DNA of 64,000 bases from Melampsora larici-populina 98AG31 (GCF_000204055.1 NW_006768858.1:1-64000), one strand, 5' to 3'; counted from the first letter of the stretch, positions 21,581 through 34,866 are shown. Made by a program: numbers and translations. Notes: a model not told the origin generated them from the letters alone.

Positions 21581-24100
21581 TTTTAGAGCTTGATTGATTA
21601 CTGTTCTTTTTGACTTCTTGATGAGTTTCAAGTTAGATTGATTAGATTGATTGTTAATGTGTGGTGTATTTTCAATTTTAATTTATTCATTCTTTCAATT
21701 TATCATTTGTATCTTGTTCTTGTTGTGTGATAGTGTTTTGAAATTGTTTCTTTTTGTAATGTTTATGTTGAATTAAAGGAATAAACTGAAGGTTGATGTT
21801 CCAAATGATAAAAAGAAAATCAATAGTTTGTTTAAATCAAACTGATCTAAAGAAATTGAAGAACTGTGAGTTATTAAAAGATTCTTTTAAGAAATCAAGT
21901 TATAAGTTTTCAAGAAATGTAAGATGAAATATCAAGTTTGACTGTGATGTGAAATATAATGATATAGTACTGTGTCAGTATATATGCTCTCAGGATTTGA
22001 TTACCACAATGTTTTTTTATTGTCCTTCAATTTGATTTCAATCTCAAAGGTACATTATTGAGAATGAAATGAAGACACATATCAATTTTTAGTTTTCTCA
22101 AAGTACAATCATCACTTACCCGCCAAGGAATGAGATCACAGAGTTGTGCTGCTGTTCTGTTTTTCACAATGGGAGCTGAATACAACGGCTGGGAGGGGCA
22201 CCACGGGCAGCACAGCCCACTCAAAGAGCCAATGAAAGGTTGTGGGAGGGGTTTTGTAAGTGGATGATGGTGTATGTAAGAGGCTCAAGCCTTTGATTGG
22301 GGCCAAGACATCCTTGACAAGATGAGGAATTGTAATTTTTTTGCATCTTCTCCTGTGTCACCTACAAAAAACATCACCATGATGCTTTTGTGACTGTGAA
22401 ACAAAATAAAACATCTATTTCACATTTGGTCATCACATATACTAGCCATGACACTTTGGGTCACAATGAAACGTGGGCGCCACTGTATTAAAGACTATAC
22501 AGCGCAAGTCCATATCCAATTTCCGGCAATGCTCTGGTACTCTTGCTTGAGGAGGACCCCCAAAAAGAATGATTAGGGTTCATAAGTCCGAACATGTGCT
22601 GGAGGGTTGGATCAGACTCAAGAAAAAAAAACCCCACTGAGGTTGGTTTGGAATGGATTTGGTGTATCAGATCAAGAACCGCCAGGTATCACCCCCGGGG
22701 CATCACTTTGCGGATCCACGAAAACTACCAAGCTGTATCCAAGAGGTACATTGTGGTTAGGATCCCCAAGGCAGAAAGAGATGTGATGGTTGACATAAGA
22801 AATACGTACATTCAGGTTGTTTCTTCTGCACAAGCTCTGCCACAAACACCATGAGGTTACTTGACAAAACCGGAGTCATGGGTTGATTTATTTGCAGCCA
22901 ATCCAGCATCATTTGCTTTGTCACACCTGGCGCGCTAGGATCCAACATCTCTAATTGGAGAAATATAAAAGCTAAAGGGGATGTGTGTATGGAAATGAGC
23001 TGGAAGAGTCAACAATCTAGACAACAAAGCGGAAATACCATGTATGATTATCTTCAGTTTCTTTTCTAGCGCTTGGAAAATTGTAAGTGTAGGTAGATAA
23101 AGTATAGACTTGCACTTACATCTTAACAGTCTTCAAAGGTATTAGACAATGAGTTAGAGAACTATGGCCACCAGTGGCAAAAAGGATTGAGGGGAAGATG
23201 GAAGTGGGAGTGATGTTCAGTGTGCAAGATGTGAGAGTCAAGCCTGGTTATATACTGGAGAGGTGAAGGGGAGTTGAAGTGAGACAACCATAGACCTGTA
23301 ACATGGGTAGTGAACAAAAAGATAAACTCCTGAGTCCTGAACTGGAGGAAGTTGAGTTTGTTGTTTGACCAAAAATGGTGTGGTCTTTGTCTTGAACCAA
23401 CAGCCAGCATTGGAACCTTTGTCAAGATCTACTAGCAATGAAAGAAAATATGTCGCAAAGGTATTAATCAGAATTTGTCAGACATTGAAGGATATATTGA
23501 AAGGAGAGTGAGTGCCTCACAAGAGAAACAAATACATACCCTGATTCAGCAAGAGCCAATGCATCTATGTATGATGAGGCTTGTTTGTATTGAATTGTCA
23601 AGCACAACTAGCTGAAGGGGTTCACGGAGTTTGACAAACTCTTGACCTGGGAAACCATGAGCTGAAGGGAGAGTCTGAAAGACTTGAACAATCCAGAGAC
23701 TCCATTGACCTTGATTAAACTTACTGTTCAATGGTACTATACTATTGTACCTACTGTAATATGTACTGTGGTACAATACACCAAGTCAAATACATATCAA
23801 GACACACATAGATCAATACTTGGATCAGGAATGCAACCAATCCTTTTCTTGTATTCTATACTTATGTGAGCATACAATTATGGTTTGTATGAGTATAGAA
23901 AACAATTTTCTATGTGCAAGGTATTTTTCTATACTCCTAGGAAAAAAGGTACTTTGGCGTAGTGTAAGCCACTATTTCAAATCCAGATTGATGGGGTCCT
24001 AGTGTTTCTGACCTGACTCATTCCAGTTCTTCCACTGAAGCTATACATTCTAAAATCCTAGGCACTCACGAGAGAGAGATAGACCAACCCTCTGTCACTG
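21581..24100. other. Possible decayed exons, nothing identified
   Basis: Open stretches on the minus strand at 22130-22224 (ending at a CGG|GTAAGTGATG donor) and 22810-22948 (helix-like LDWLQINQPMTPVLSSNLMV) look like exon fragments. No chain could be built and no family recognised. The plus strand offers nothing better. Confidence 0.25.
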
Positions 24101-25516
24101 GTAAGTATCTTGATTGCCTCTTGACTCTTACAAAGCTTCCGCTGACCATGATGCAATGACTTCATTGCAAGACACAGAAATTCACAAGAATGAGTGTAAG
24201 CCAACTGTTACCAGCAAGTGTCAAGATATCAAGAGTGACAAGCAAGAAGCAATATACAAGAACCAATTGTTTTTGGACATTATAGAATTTGTCAGCAACG
24301 ACATCTCCCTTGCTCCAGGTATTGATAGATCACAAGTAGCTTTTTGATGTGCTCTGAGAGTGTGGTATTTATTTTGTATCAATCCAATCAAAGCGTCTGT
24401 TTTATTTTTCCTTTGAGTGGAGGTTGATCCACTGTTCACATCAAACAACCTGTTGCATTTTGAAGGATTAAAACTGATAATTGAGAAATCTCAATAGGAG
24501 GTTTGATGGATCTCAAATGTCAGAGTGTAATATCAAAGCACAAGCAAAACTAACCAGAGACCCTCAGTCCATCTTTTGACAAAAGAGTTGACCAATTGCT
24601 CAGAATTCATGAAAGTGGTGACAAGTCGGGTAAGAAACGGTTCATTATGAATAAATCCGTTTATTTCATCCGCAGGCCCTTTTGTAATGCTCCCCTTGAT
24701 CAATGATAAGTTTAGAACCCTTTATCTTATAAAGTCTACATGTCAGTCAACCTGATTGTTCCTCTTTTTTTCCACACTCATTACTGGCGCTGGACTCCAC
24801 TCATAGTTGCTTTTAATAATTCTTCACACTCTTTGGCTCCTTGCCTATACACCTTCCCTGCCCTTCATTGTTGATATCTTTTTGGGGTACAAGTCTCATA
24901 TTAGATTAGACTATCTATATTTTCTTGACTTCATCAACCTCCCAATCAACTTCCAAGCTGGTCTTTTGAACCCTACAAACACAAATTAACCCACCTCAGA
25001 ATATTTCTTACTATAATTCTAGATTTATCATTGTTTTTAATATAATTCTCACACTTTTCACAACTCCAATTCAATTGAAAATTGATTTCCAAAGTTTCAT
25101 CCTTCATTAAAGATGCTCAAGTCACAAAGTCAGAAACACAAAATGGAACTTGAAGCACAAGCAGGGACAGGATACAAGTATATGTTGCTTCAATCAACCT
25201 ACTGCAACTTTGTACCCCAAGTGATTCATGTGAAGGACAAGCTGATGTTTTTGTTTACTTTGAAATCACAGCTGTAGAGTACAGCAGAGGAGACAATGGA
25301 TTATCGGAAGCCACTATGAGGTTTGCTCTCCTAGAAGCTGGAGTTTCTTTGGATATGCTGAATGGTATAAGCTCTGAAAAACTTTGAGGTCTTTATCAAA
25401 CACAAATCAAGAAATAAAAGCAGAGAAAAAGCAACTCTGGGCCTCAACAAATCCAGGCAAGCAAGCAAAATTACTGCACTTGGAACTCCAGGTCTAGAAG
25501 AAGTGCCAAAATCCCT
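24101..25516. other. No recognisable gene
   Basis: Low-coding sequence. A 77-codon plus-strand stretch at 24114-24347 is Lys/Asp-rich and could be an exon, but has no clear context. Confidence 0.25.
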
Positions 25517-26000
25517 GTGAGTGCTTCACAGTATTACAAAACGGACAAGGATGATCTTATAATGAAACTTCTAGAGCCATTTGGACTGGATAGAGACTGC
25601 CTGAATGACACAGCTCTTGCAAAACTATGCTGTCTTCATCATTCCAAAATCATCGGTGTGTACCCACTGTCTTTCCTTTTTCTTCTCTTTCTCTTCTGTG
25701 ATATATCCCAGATCCTTGACCAGCTCTCAGACTGATTTCAAAATGTATCACTAAGCTTTAAGAAATCAAAACTGTGATCCAGAGCCTACATCTGCTTCTG
25801 TACAATCCAGATTTGGCACCAAGGCTAGAGGCTCCCAAGCTGACAGTTGTAGTCCAACACCTGACACAACCCGCCGTAATGAAGCCACATCAAATCACTG
25901 TATTGACTTTGACAGCCTACAAGGAAGTTCTTGTGTTCATCAAAACAATTTGTCTAACGCAGACGGACAGCGTAGCAGTGATTCTAGGGCACTTGATGTA
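25517..26000 (+). CDS. Candidate exon(s) upstream of the foldback element
   Basis: A 48-codon segment (DLIMKLLEPFGLDRDCLNDT) is followed, from about 25770, by a Ser/Asp-rich frame that is open to a GATGCAG|GTAGG donor-like site near 26003. That point is where the foldback element begins. An acidic, Ser-rich frame resumes on the other side at about 27900, so the two may be parts of one gene interrupted by, or carrying in an intron, the foldback element. No family recognised. Confidence 0.28.
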
Positions 26001-26009
26001 AACTCTCAA

Positions 26010-27865
26010 GATGCAGGTAGGAGTCTTGTAGGCCTTTGCTATTTGCAGCATGCAAGGAAACCATGTAGGCGCTGCCAAACCAGCGTCTACATGGGGTTTT
26101 CCCACAAAAAAGCGCCTACATGTTAACAAACCCATGTAGGTGTCATTTGGTTATGCCTACATTCAAAATTTTGGTGTGTAGGTGTTATTTCCAAGCGCCT
26201 ACATATCTGATTTGAAAGGTAGGCGCTTACATGGGAAATCCAATGTAGGCGCTGCAAAATGAGCGCCTACATGCAGTCTTGCATATGTATGTGCTAAAAA
26301 TCCAGCACCTACAACTCCAGACTGGTCTGACGGGTAATGAAGAACAATTTTCAAGTCAAAGTGAGAGTATTGGAAGATTGAACAAGCAGTTCAGAGTTGA
26401 AATGTGTGTTTTGGAAAACAAAAATGAAAGTTTGGAGTTGAAATGAGTGTTTTGGGAGACAAAAAAAGCAGTTGAGCGTATTGGAAGATGAATGAACTCT
26501 TTTCAAGTGTAAGGTGAGTGTATCACACTACAAGAGACATAAAATTTCTGGGCAGAAAATTAAATTATTTGTATACAAACATCTGGAAAGGTCAGAAACA
26601 GAGTGAAAAATATGAAAAAATATACACCCTGTTCCTGGGTTTGAGGTCTCCAATCTGCAAATTTTTCCGTATTTTTTGGGTTCATATTGGTGAGTGTACT
26701 AACAATAAACCCTCATAATCATCAGATTACCACCTGTAATAGATGATGAAATTTGGCTGATCAGTGCTGAGAGAAAGTTTTGATTACTATAAAACCCATA
26801 CCTTTGTCAATTCTGGCTCAAAACACTCGATTTTAGGTGCATTAGAAAGCTGAATTCCTGAACTATCAATTTCATTGTGACACAAAATGTGTAATCCCAA
26901 TGACTGACATTCTATTTGATGATATGTGAAATTCAATTTCATCCGGAGATATCTTTCCTTGCAGGCCCGCCAGGTATTTGCTTCATTTATGAACTATCTT
27001 CAGGCAAATACCAGCTTTCCGATGCACTGAAAATCAAGTGTTTTGAGCCATAATTGACAAAGTTATGGGGTTTTGTAGTAATCAAAAGTTTCTCTCAGCA
27101 CTGATCAGCCAAATTCCAGCATCTGTTACAGGTGGTAATCTGATGATTATGAGGGTTTATTGCTGATACACTCACCAATATGAACCCCAAAAATACAGAA
27201 AAATATTCAGATTGGAGATCTCAAACCCAGGAACCGGATGCATATTTTTTCATATTTTTCACTCTGCTTCTGACCTTTCCAGATTTTTGTATACAAATAA
27301 TTTAATTTTCTGCCCAGAAAATTTTACGTTCTTGTAGTGTCAGAAGATGTAAATATAAGTTAGGAGTTGAAATGGTTTACTGCTTTTTCCGTCCTCTGAA
27401 ATGCTTTTGCCGTCTTCTGATACACTTATTTCAACTCCAAACTGCTTCTTCTGTCTTCCAATACTCTCATTTTGCCTTAAAAATTGTTCTCCATTTCCCG
27501 TCAGACCAGTCTGGGGTTGTAGGTGCTGGCCTTTGCATATGCAAGACTGCATGTAGGCGCTCATTTGAGCTGAAAATTGAATGTAGGCACTCATTTTTAA
27601 AAATGTAAGCGTAATTTTTGAGCTCCTACATTGGATTTCCCATGTAGGTGCTCAAAACTAGCGCCTACATTTCATTTGTTGAATGTAGGTGTAACCACAT
27701 GACACCTACACAAGTTTTTCAACATGTAGGCGTCATTTTGGATGGCTTTCAGCGCCTACATAATAAATGTAGGGGCTTTTTTGTGGGAAACACCCATGTA
27801 GGCGTAATTTGGCCAGCCCCTACATGGTTATATTGCGGCTCCAAATAGCAATGGCCGTCTTGTAA
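26010..27865. mobile_element. Foldback element made of TGTAGGCGC motifs, with a nested insertion
   Basis: The left arm (about 26010-26525) and right arm (about 27340-27865) are imperfect inverted copies. Both outer ends share GGCC, TTGCTATTTG and CCATGTAGG, then TTTTCCCACAAAAAAGC or its equivalent. Each arm contains a dozen or so copies of TGTAGGYGY or its complement, many arranged as facing pairs that form short hairpins. Further in, both arms carry GAGAGTATTGGAAGA and GGAGTTGAAAT repeats. Without the 814-bp CACTA-ended element inserted near the middle, the whole would be about 1.0 kb. Long arms built of subrepeats are the hallmark of foldback elements. Exact borders and the target duplication are uncertain, and no transposase is present. 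Confidence 0.65.
26526..27339. mobile_element. 814-bp palindromic CACTA-ended element
   Basis: It starts CACTACAAGAGACATAAAA, ends with the inverse of CACTACAAGAACGTAAAA, and is flanked by exact TCA duplications (26523-26525, 27340-27342). Long inverted arms of about 330 bp share TTTTCTGGGCAGAAAATTAA, TTTGTATACAAA, CCTCATAATCATCAGATTAC and CTGATCAGTGCTGAGAGAAA (on one strand or the other), with a loop of about 160 bp in which only a few words are mirrored. CACTA termini plus 3-bp duplications point to the EnSpm/CACTA superfamily. It has no coding capacity. Confidence 0.8.
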
Positions 27866-27899
27866 TATAGTCCAAACATATCATTATTGATTCTCAATA

Positions 27900-28480
27900 C
27901 TGAAATGGACACTTTGGATTCCTTTTTATGAATAAAGATGAAGACTCCTTTTTGAATGGCCTACCCAACAGAGATGGATCTGATCCAGACTACGAACCGT
28001 CTTGGGAAGAAGACTCTGCAACCTGTCAAGACCGCAATCCTAAGCAACAACCCCTTCTGCATAGAAAACATAACAAGAAGACCCTAGCCAGAACAAAGCG
28101 CACAGTTTGTCAACCATATTCACCAAGACCTAGTAGAGTCCATCTCAACAAAGGGAAATTGTGGGAAAGAGTCAATGATTCTATATCACCACCTAGATCA
28201 TCATGTATCACACCTGATCAAAATAGCCCTACAACAGAAACTTCACCACATTTTACGTTCCATTGGAACAAAGAAAAGCAGCGTGCAAGGAACAATCTCT
28301 CTCTATCACCAACTAGATCTTACTGTTCCACCAGACAAATCAGTCCTCAAGATGACAAAGATGATCCAAATTCTTCAAGAAGATCTCAACTTAGTCATGG
28401 TCCGCAAGATGCTTCTCACAATGATAGAAACCTCAATCAATGTGAGTTGACTACTGTATTTTGACTATACATTCAGCTCT
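27900..28480 (+). CDS. Candidate acidic, Ser/Pro-rich exon
   Basis: The frame is open from before 27928 to a TGA at 28464. It is rich in Asp, Ser, Pro, Arg and Gln (DGSDPDYEPSWEEDSATCQD, then many SPTRS/SPPRS-like motifs), so probably a disordered, nuclear-type segment. CAATGTGAGTTG near the end could be a donor. It may belong with the frame at 25.5-26.0 kb on the other side of the foldback element. Function unknown. Confidence 0.3.
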
Positions 28481-28679
28481 GGAGCTAGTTTACATGTCAA
28501 TTTAGACAATGAATGTCAACCTCACTCAACAACTCAGTTTTCCACCAATAGACACCATTTTCCTCCAGTGGCTTGCTCTACCAGGATGCAGCCTTTGATT
28601 GATCATCAATTACACAAGCTGGAGTGTAAAGTAACCTTTCTGGAGGCCAATGCCGGGGACTGGGATGTGGATATGGAAG

Positions 28680-29430
28680 CGTTAATTAAACACCAAGCTT
28701 GAAGGAGTCCAAGAAAGATTGGACACAACTCTGAGGAAGGTCAACATCTCTTTGAGGAACGCACACCAACACCAAAATTGGCGGGCACATGAGGAAGATC
28801 AAGATGATCATGAAGTAGATAATCAACCGGATCCACCTGAAGCTACCCCTGCTGGAAGGAAAGCTGTGCTCCGTGTTGGTCTCTTGTTGTTGCATATTAT
28901 ACAGGTCTTAGTTTTTCAAGTCAAAGTATTTGTACTAACCCACTTTTTCTTACTAGGGCCTGGTTCAATTTCATCTCAAACTTCTATATGGGCAACGTAA
29001 AAGTGTAAAAATTATGCCCAAAGGGGCAACAATGGAATAATGTTCAATATGACTACGTAAGTCAATGAGACAGATGCTAAACATGGACCTTAAAGAGGCG
29101 GATGCTGAGGTAAATGAACCCGGTACAGATGATGAACTGTTTCCATATGGAAGTGGATCAGGAAGCAAAAGCACAACAGCAGAAGTGATCACAATTATAT
29201 GGGTTATGATGTGTGGTGTTACAATGGTATCATATCGGCTCATATTTGATGAATCAATCAATTCGAAAGACAACAAATTCCTACTTGAGTTTGCAACTGC
29301 AAGCTTTATCAAGCTGGTCAAATGTGGTGGATATAAGGGTATATCACCTGCAGATGTCCGCCCTGAACTCATTTAGGAGTTAATGAAGAGCTACACTGAG
29401 GATAGGCTGAGAAGGATGTAAGCACATTTT
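28680..29430 (+). other. Possible decayed exons
   Basis: Several short plus-strand frames read as ordinary protein (NKFLLEFATASFIKLVKCGG, then a TAG at 29374-29376 followed in frame by LMKSYTEDRLRRM). They suggest a worn gene continuing from the exon at 27.9-28.5 kb. One hydrophobic stretch (TIIWVMMCGVTMVSYRLIF) could be a membrane helix. No family recognised. Confidence 0.25.
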
Positions 29431-30175
29431 AGATTGAATCAAGAGACCATAATTAAAAGCTGACCAAGGTGTTATTGTATTAACATCTCCTCAATTAGTT
29501 GGCGCAAACAACACAGGTGGACTCCTGAAAGACAACAGGCCAGAGATAGGTGGCAGTTGCGGGTCTCTTGTGCAAGAGCAGTGAGCAATGATACATTGAT
29601 CAATATCATAACTGAATTAATCCATCAATTGAAACTTTGTCTTTTTTAGCTGAAAGAAGACAGGCTTGATGTTGTGGGTTTGAAGGAGCCGCTGTGGCCT
29701 CTTGATTTGTGTGTAGCAGAATGCTGTAGTGATGACAAGACCAATGAGGAGCAATCTTGAGCTTTGGACACCAAGGTTTGCAACATCTGCCAATATGCAT
29801 GGCATCTATCTTAACTGGATTGTCTTCTAGATAAGCTTGATGAGTATTGAGATAAAAAAAGCTAGAAGCATCCCATGGAGTACCCCGGGTGGGAACCCTT
29901 CAGAAAGAGGAATAGTTTCCGTTGATAATGATAGCACATGTGACTCGTATTTCATCATATTGTCATACTATGATTTCTTTAATTGTATATATTTGTGAAC
30001 AATATGTGGACAGGATTGTGAGCAACTAAATACGACTCAAGAGGTGCATTCACCTGTGTCCTTTTGAATCCTTGGATACTATCCAAAGAAAACTGTACAT
30101 GTATCTTCAAATAGAGTCCGTGTTTTTCTTTGCGAGCCAAAGAGCAGGAGAGCTGCCACTCTCCTCTCTGAAAAA

Positions 30176-30750
30176 ATGGCTCAGTCCTGGTTCACCAGCA
30201 CACTACCAGTGTACACTTTCACCAGCTCACCACCCACCATGTACAGGCCACCACCTCACCACCCACCTTATACAATACAACTCACCGCCAACCGGTCACA
30301 ACCCACCACCTTACCACTCAATATATACAACGCAAACTCACCAACAACAGTCCACAAACCGCCACCTCACCACCCAATCAACCACCAACTTTGACCCTGG
30401 TCCATTATTGCATTGAGTACACCACCTCAACACGCAACCTCACAACCACATTACAACACAGTACATACCTGACTCATTCAAATTTCACTCCATCACTTCA
30501 CCAGGTTCTCTTACCTCGGCTCACGACATCAATTCATTACGCTAGCTCATCAACTCACCACATCAAACACAATATGCCAGACTCACTATCATTCATATCA
30601 CAAGCCCACCTCCTTAACTCAATCAAAACCACTGGGTTTACTACTTTGTTTCATTCACCACCTTTCCTCAATGGTCAACCCAAACCAAACCAAACCATCT
30701 GACTTCAACTTTGTTTCATTCACCACCTTCTCTGGATTCTCCCAAGTCAG
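30176..30750. repeat. CCACC/CTCACC-rich repeat tract
   Basis: CACCACC, CTCACCACCC and CCACCTCACC words recur throughout, mostly on the plus strand, giving Thr/His/Pro-rich but meaningless translations. The complementary words (GGTGGTGAG) dominate 53.64-54.15 kb, so the two tracts may be opposite-strand copies of one repeat family. No borders found. Confidence 0.4.
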
Positions 30751-31309
30751 AAGGTAATAATGGTCTCAACTTTACACTTCTGCTGGTCAGTCATCTCAAC
30801 TTTTGAGAACTGTTATGGAACTTTGTCTCACCCCATCCAAACAACTTGTCACTCATACCCAAACAATACATTCAAGTTGACTGACTTTGTGCTTACACAT
30901 CTGAGTGCTTACAGCCAACTGCCATCATACACTATGGTCAAATCACACCTTCTATTGTATTATCCATCATCAAGAAAAAGATCAAATATCATTTACATCT
31001 CCTTGTTGATTAGTTCACTCAGTCACTTGATTCATTCAATTGTGATAATTCCTTTACTATTATTTATAACAAGAATCTAATTCTAATCACTTCTGATCAC
31101 ATTTGGCTTATTATGTACCTATATGATGATCTATTATATCATAATATATTCTATATTTTTGAAATGCAATGGAAATTGTTTGTTGTTCAGCAGTCAAACA
31201 AGTTTATGAACAATACATTATGAGTCCGCTCAGTTTGATGAGTTGATGGTATAGAATCATACATAGACATAGGTAGCCAAACAAAGAAACTGATAAGACA
31301 ACATGTACC
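30751..31309. other. No recognisable gene
   Basis: Sequence between the CACC tract and the KDZ pseudogene with no supported features; AT-rich after 31080. Confidence 0.3.
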
Positions 31310-34300
31310 TTATGTATTGCAATAGTCATCCTCAATCATGTCAAAATTCTCAGAAGTCATTAGACAGTTCTCTTCTGCTTCAGCCTCATCTGCTGCAGCA
31401 ATACCGTAATCTTCTTCTTCTCCAACAGCAACTCTGGTTAAAATTGGTTCCCAGTGTCCAAATAGTCCTTCCATGAGGCCTTTCCATTGAGTGACAAGCT
31501 CCTGATCGTGTGCCAATTGGTCACGGCTGGGAAGATAGATTGCTGTTGACCTGAACGCATTAACTAAATCTGCATTCCAGTGAAACCAAAGCTGACACAC
31601 CTCCTTTTGCAGCCCCGCATGTAAACAGACTGTGATGGTGTGTCTCTCATCTATTTCAGGAACAGAGATGATCAGCTGAATTTTCAATATCACATTACAC
31701 ATGAGCAGATTGTCAATTCACCTAAGCCACCAACATTCTGTGTGTTGACAGAGTCAATGTTTGCCTGGTATTCTAATGCCCACTGTGTCAACTGTTGCGC
31801 CTTGCATGCGAGCCGACATAACTCTTCTTGCAATGAGCATAGATTCAAAAAGAATTGGATTCCTTCACGTGTGGGCAAGTCACTTGCCCATGGCTCACCT
31901 AGATGACTGAGAGTTGATCCACCAGACCAAAACAGGTCTGATAGATCCATTTTCTCAACCTCGGCAAAGGAAGGGTCTTCAATGAGAGGTGTGGGAGTAA
32001 AAGATTGTTATAGTCCTTGATGCGGCGATGGTAGGAATTGTATTTTGTTTCAAAGATCTTGTTCTTTTGTGACTTTATGTCGTTCAAACGAGTCTGGCTG
32101 GTTGTTCCTGCAGTATACATTCCATGTCAGTGAACACTGTACACACGGTCTTGGGATGACCAACTCACCAGTGCTTTGCTCAGAACGGTGTTGATCCTCA
32201 ATGACACCAACCCTTGCCTCTTACAACTTGCTTTTGGCTACCTGAAGAGTTAATAACGGTTTTGCTCGGTCATCTGAAGATGTTAGATGTATGTATAATC
32301 AGTCATGATAGGCCAAAAAGCCCTCATCATGGCAAGAAAAGTCACCTGAATGGCCAGTCAGCTCCAAGAACTCTCTTGACCCCAGTTTGTATACTGCATT
32401 CTGAATCTGAGTCTCCAGGTTTAACAGTGATTTTGGTATATTAAGCAGATCCTCTTTTTCATGTCCGGTTTGAAATCAAACCCTTTTCAGTTTGAATTTT
32501 TTGAGGGACTCCCTAGAAAGACACATACATAAACAAAAGTCAATTAAAAGGGTGGGTTATTGAATGCGTGATAAAGAGATTGAGAGATTTCCCACCAAGT
32601 TTCAATGAGCTTCTCCTCCAGATCAAGCAGTACAATCATACGCTTCATTTTCTCCGCGGCTGTCTGGCTGATCACATCCATCTGAGCTCACCTCTGTTTA
32701 TCCCACTGACCACTGAAGTACTCCAAGGTATGCCTGTGCTGAGCCAACAGCTGGTCCAACAAGCTCTGAGCGTCGAAAAGTCGAATCTTGGCTTTCCTTA
32801 TATGCAATCCCAATGATTGTACTGTGATAGATTGTACAATCGTATTGGTATTGGTATATCAGAACATAGACAAATGCTCTCATGGCAGAAGCTCATAAGC
32901 CACAAACCTGCATCATGTCAATTTTGATGATTGAAATGAAGAGCCCAAAGATTAAGACTTTTGAGTCAATGTTGGGCGGTGGAGTAGCGCAGCGGTGATA
33001 TAAGTGGAGATAAGAAAGACCAATTTTTTTCGAGGCCTTCTCCATCTGACAAGCCCCACCCTGCGTTCAGTCAAGGGTTCTAAGCCAATTGACATGACCA
33101 TTCATGCACAAAAGCGTGAAACACGCTAGTGCCAAACTTGAGCCAACCTTTGGCCCTTGCTCTAGCAAATTGTTTGCGTTGGTTTTGACTCAAACAATCA
33201 GAGATGTCATACATTAGGAAATTGAAAAGACTAACCTTTAGGATTCCCTTCTCAATGTTACACCCTATATCATAAAGTATTGCAACTTTGTTTGCATGTA
33301 GTCCTTGGGTTTTGGTCACTTTAAGCAACCAATCCACCAATGTGATTGCAAAGTAGCTCCTAGAAAAACAGAAAACACATAAAAGCTTCATATCAATACA
33401 AAAGAGTATGTATATTAGATTATGAGCAAATAAAAGCACTTTTTGCCACTTTGCTTTATGTTTGCAAATTTAAGTATATGGTCGTGGTGACATGCCATGC
33501 CCAGCAAGCCTGTATTGTCATTTCCGCCCCAATGATTCTTGTCCCGCACATTGTCAGCTGCTGTGTGCTGAGCTGTACATGGATCCTACATAAGAATGAA
33601 GTTTTTGATTGAATGTATGTAAGTCCCAAAGTGGCCAAAGTGATATGGAATTTCTTATTACCTCAGCCATTTCTTCAACTTTGGAAGGTTCCATGAAGAG
33701 CTCTGGTGCTGGGGGATTGTACCCCGGAATAGGTACACTTGCTGCCAGGTGTCTCCTTTGCTGAAAATTATTGTCACAACAGTATACAAAGTCAGGCTCA
33801 CAAAGTTCAGTTGTGGTATCCGGTGCTGGTGGTCCAAAGCATCACAGGCAGTTGGCCGCGAGTTTAGCCAGCTCATCAAGTTTTAACAATCCCATTTCCT
33901 TCTGGCGGACTGCTGTGATTAACCTGCGATAAGCATCTGAAGCTGCACCTAAAGGCTTTCTCCAGTCCTGTGGCTTCATAAGAAGCCCCGCTGTCAGATC
34001 TATCTACTGGGGAGGCTGAGGACATAAATCTTGATCTCACCTGGTTTTATTTCTGTGAGGTGATTACCGGCCAGAAAGCATCAAGCACTTTGTCAATAGC
34101 ATGCGAAAACGGTTCTGTTCGTACACAGCACCATTTCCAAAGGATGTGATGTGTCCAAAGAAAACCCAAATTGAACGCTGTCCTGGGATGTAATGGTGAA
34201 GCTCCCAGATACCCCATCTGAATCAACCTACCTTGATCACTCTGACATGCACAGAAATCAATCGCCTGCTGTGATTGTCCTGTTTCATAAAATGTGTTAT

Positions 34301-34523
34301 TTAGAAAAGCTGTAACAGCACCTGACTGAGACAAACAATGGGAATAATCAAACTCACCTGCAATATCCACCAAGTGTACTCTTTGCACATGCCAATTCTT
34401 TCCGCGACATATGCTGGCTTTACATCACGTAACACTTCCAATGGATTAGCCCAATTGAAGGTACAATCTTGGTTGGCTAAAAAAAGTGGAAAGTTCAGCT
34501 CAAACTGCCTGAATCATTATTAA
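31310..34523 (-). pseudogene. KDZ-family transposase pseudogene (CxC-type N terminus)
   Basis: At least seven minus-strand segments match the Kyakuja-Dileera-Zisupton transposase layout. A Cys-containing N-terminal part reads LIQMGYLGASPLHPRTAF then HILWKWCCVRTEPFSHAID (34047-34300). Then come PDFVYCCDNNFQQRRHLA (33660-33880), DNTGLLGMACHHDHILKF (about 33465-33520), YDIGCNIEKG (about 33250), FHAFVHEWSCQL (about 33090) and, after stops, GWGLSDGEGLE and SPLISPLRYSTAQH (about 32965-33060). A C-terminal exon (31310-31702) ends MIEDDYCNT. Exons are separated by short introns. In-frame stops include TAG 33080-33082 and TGA at 33071-33073 and 32966-32968, at places where the family would have Arg (N-P-R-L, Q-H-R-L). 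The gene is dead. KDZ transposases are DDE-type nucleases expanded in basidiomycetes. Confidence 0.8.
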
Positions 34524-34559
34524 GACATTTACAGAGAGACTTTGGCTTCCTAATGAGCC

Positions 34560-34866
34560 TAAAAGTGAGTCTTTTGACCAAGAATTGCAAATTTTATGAG
34601 CATTTGTAGAATTCAAATTGTCCTCTCCAATCTGAGGAACTGAATTCCAGCATCGGTTACAGGTGTACATCTGATGCATATGGGGTTTTTCTTAGTACAT
34701 TCAACAATATGCCCTCTAAAAATACACAAAAATACTCAGCTTGAAGCTCTCAACACCAGGAAAAATATCCATATTTTTCTGTATTTCTTGCCCTTCTCCT
34801 GACCGCCCAATGGTTTTGAATATCAATATTTGCGTTTTCTGCCCAGAAAACATGTTCTTTGTAGTG
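34560..34866. repeat. Truncated arm of the 26.5-kb CACTA element family
   Basis: Parallels the right half of the 814-bp element, diverged: ATTCCAGCATCGGTTACAGG, AAAATACACAAAAATACTCA, TTTTCTGCCCAGAAAA, ending TTCTTTGTAGTG at 34866. No left end with CACTACAA was found, so this copy is one-sided. Confidence 0.6.

Noticed and set aside
22594..22854. 86-codon plus-strand frame
   Set aside because: An overlapping minus-strand frame looks more protein-like, and neither has supporting context.
30072..30702. Thr/His/Pro-rich open frames
   Set aside because: The frames follow from the CACC-rich repeat, which avoids stops in several frames; the translation is low complexity.
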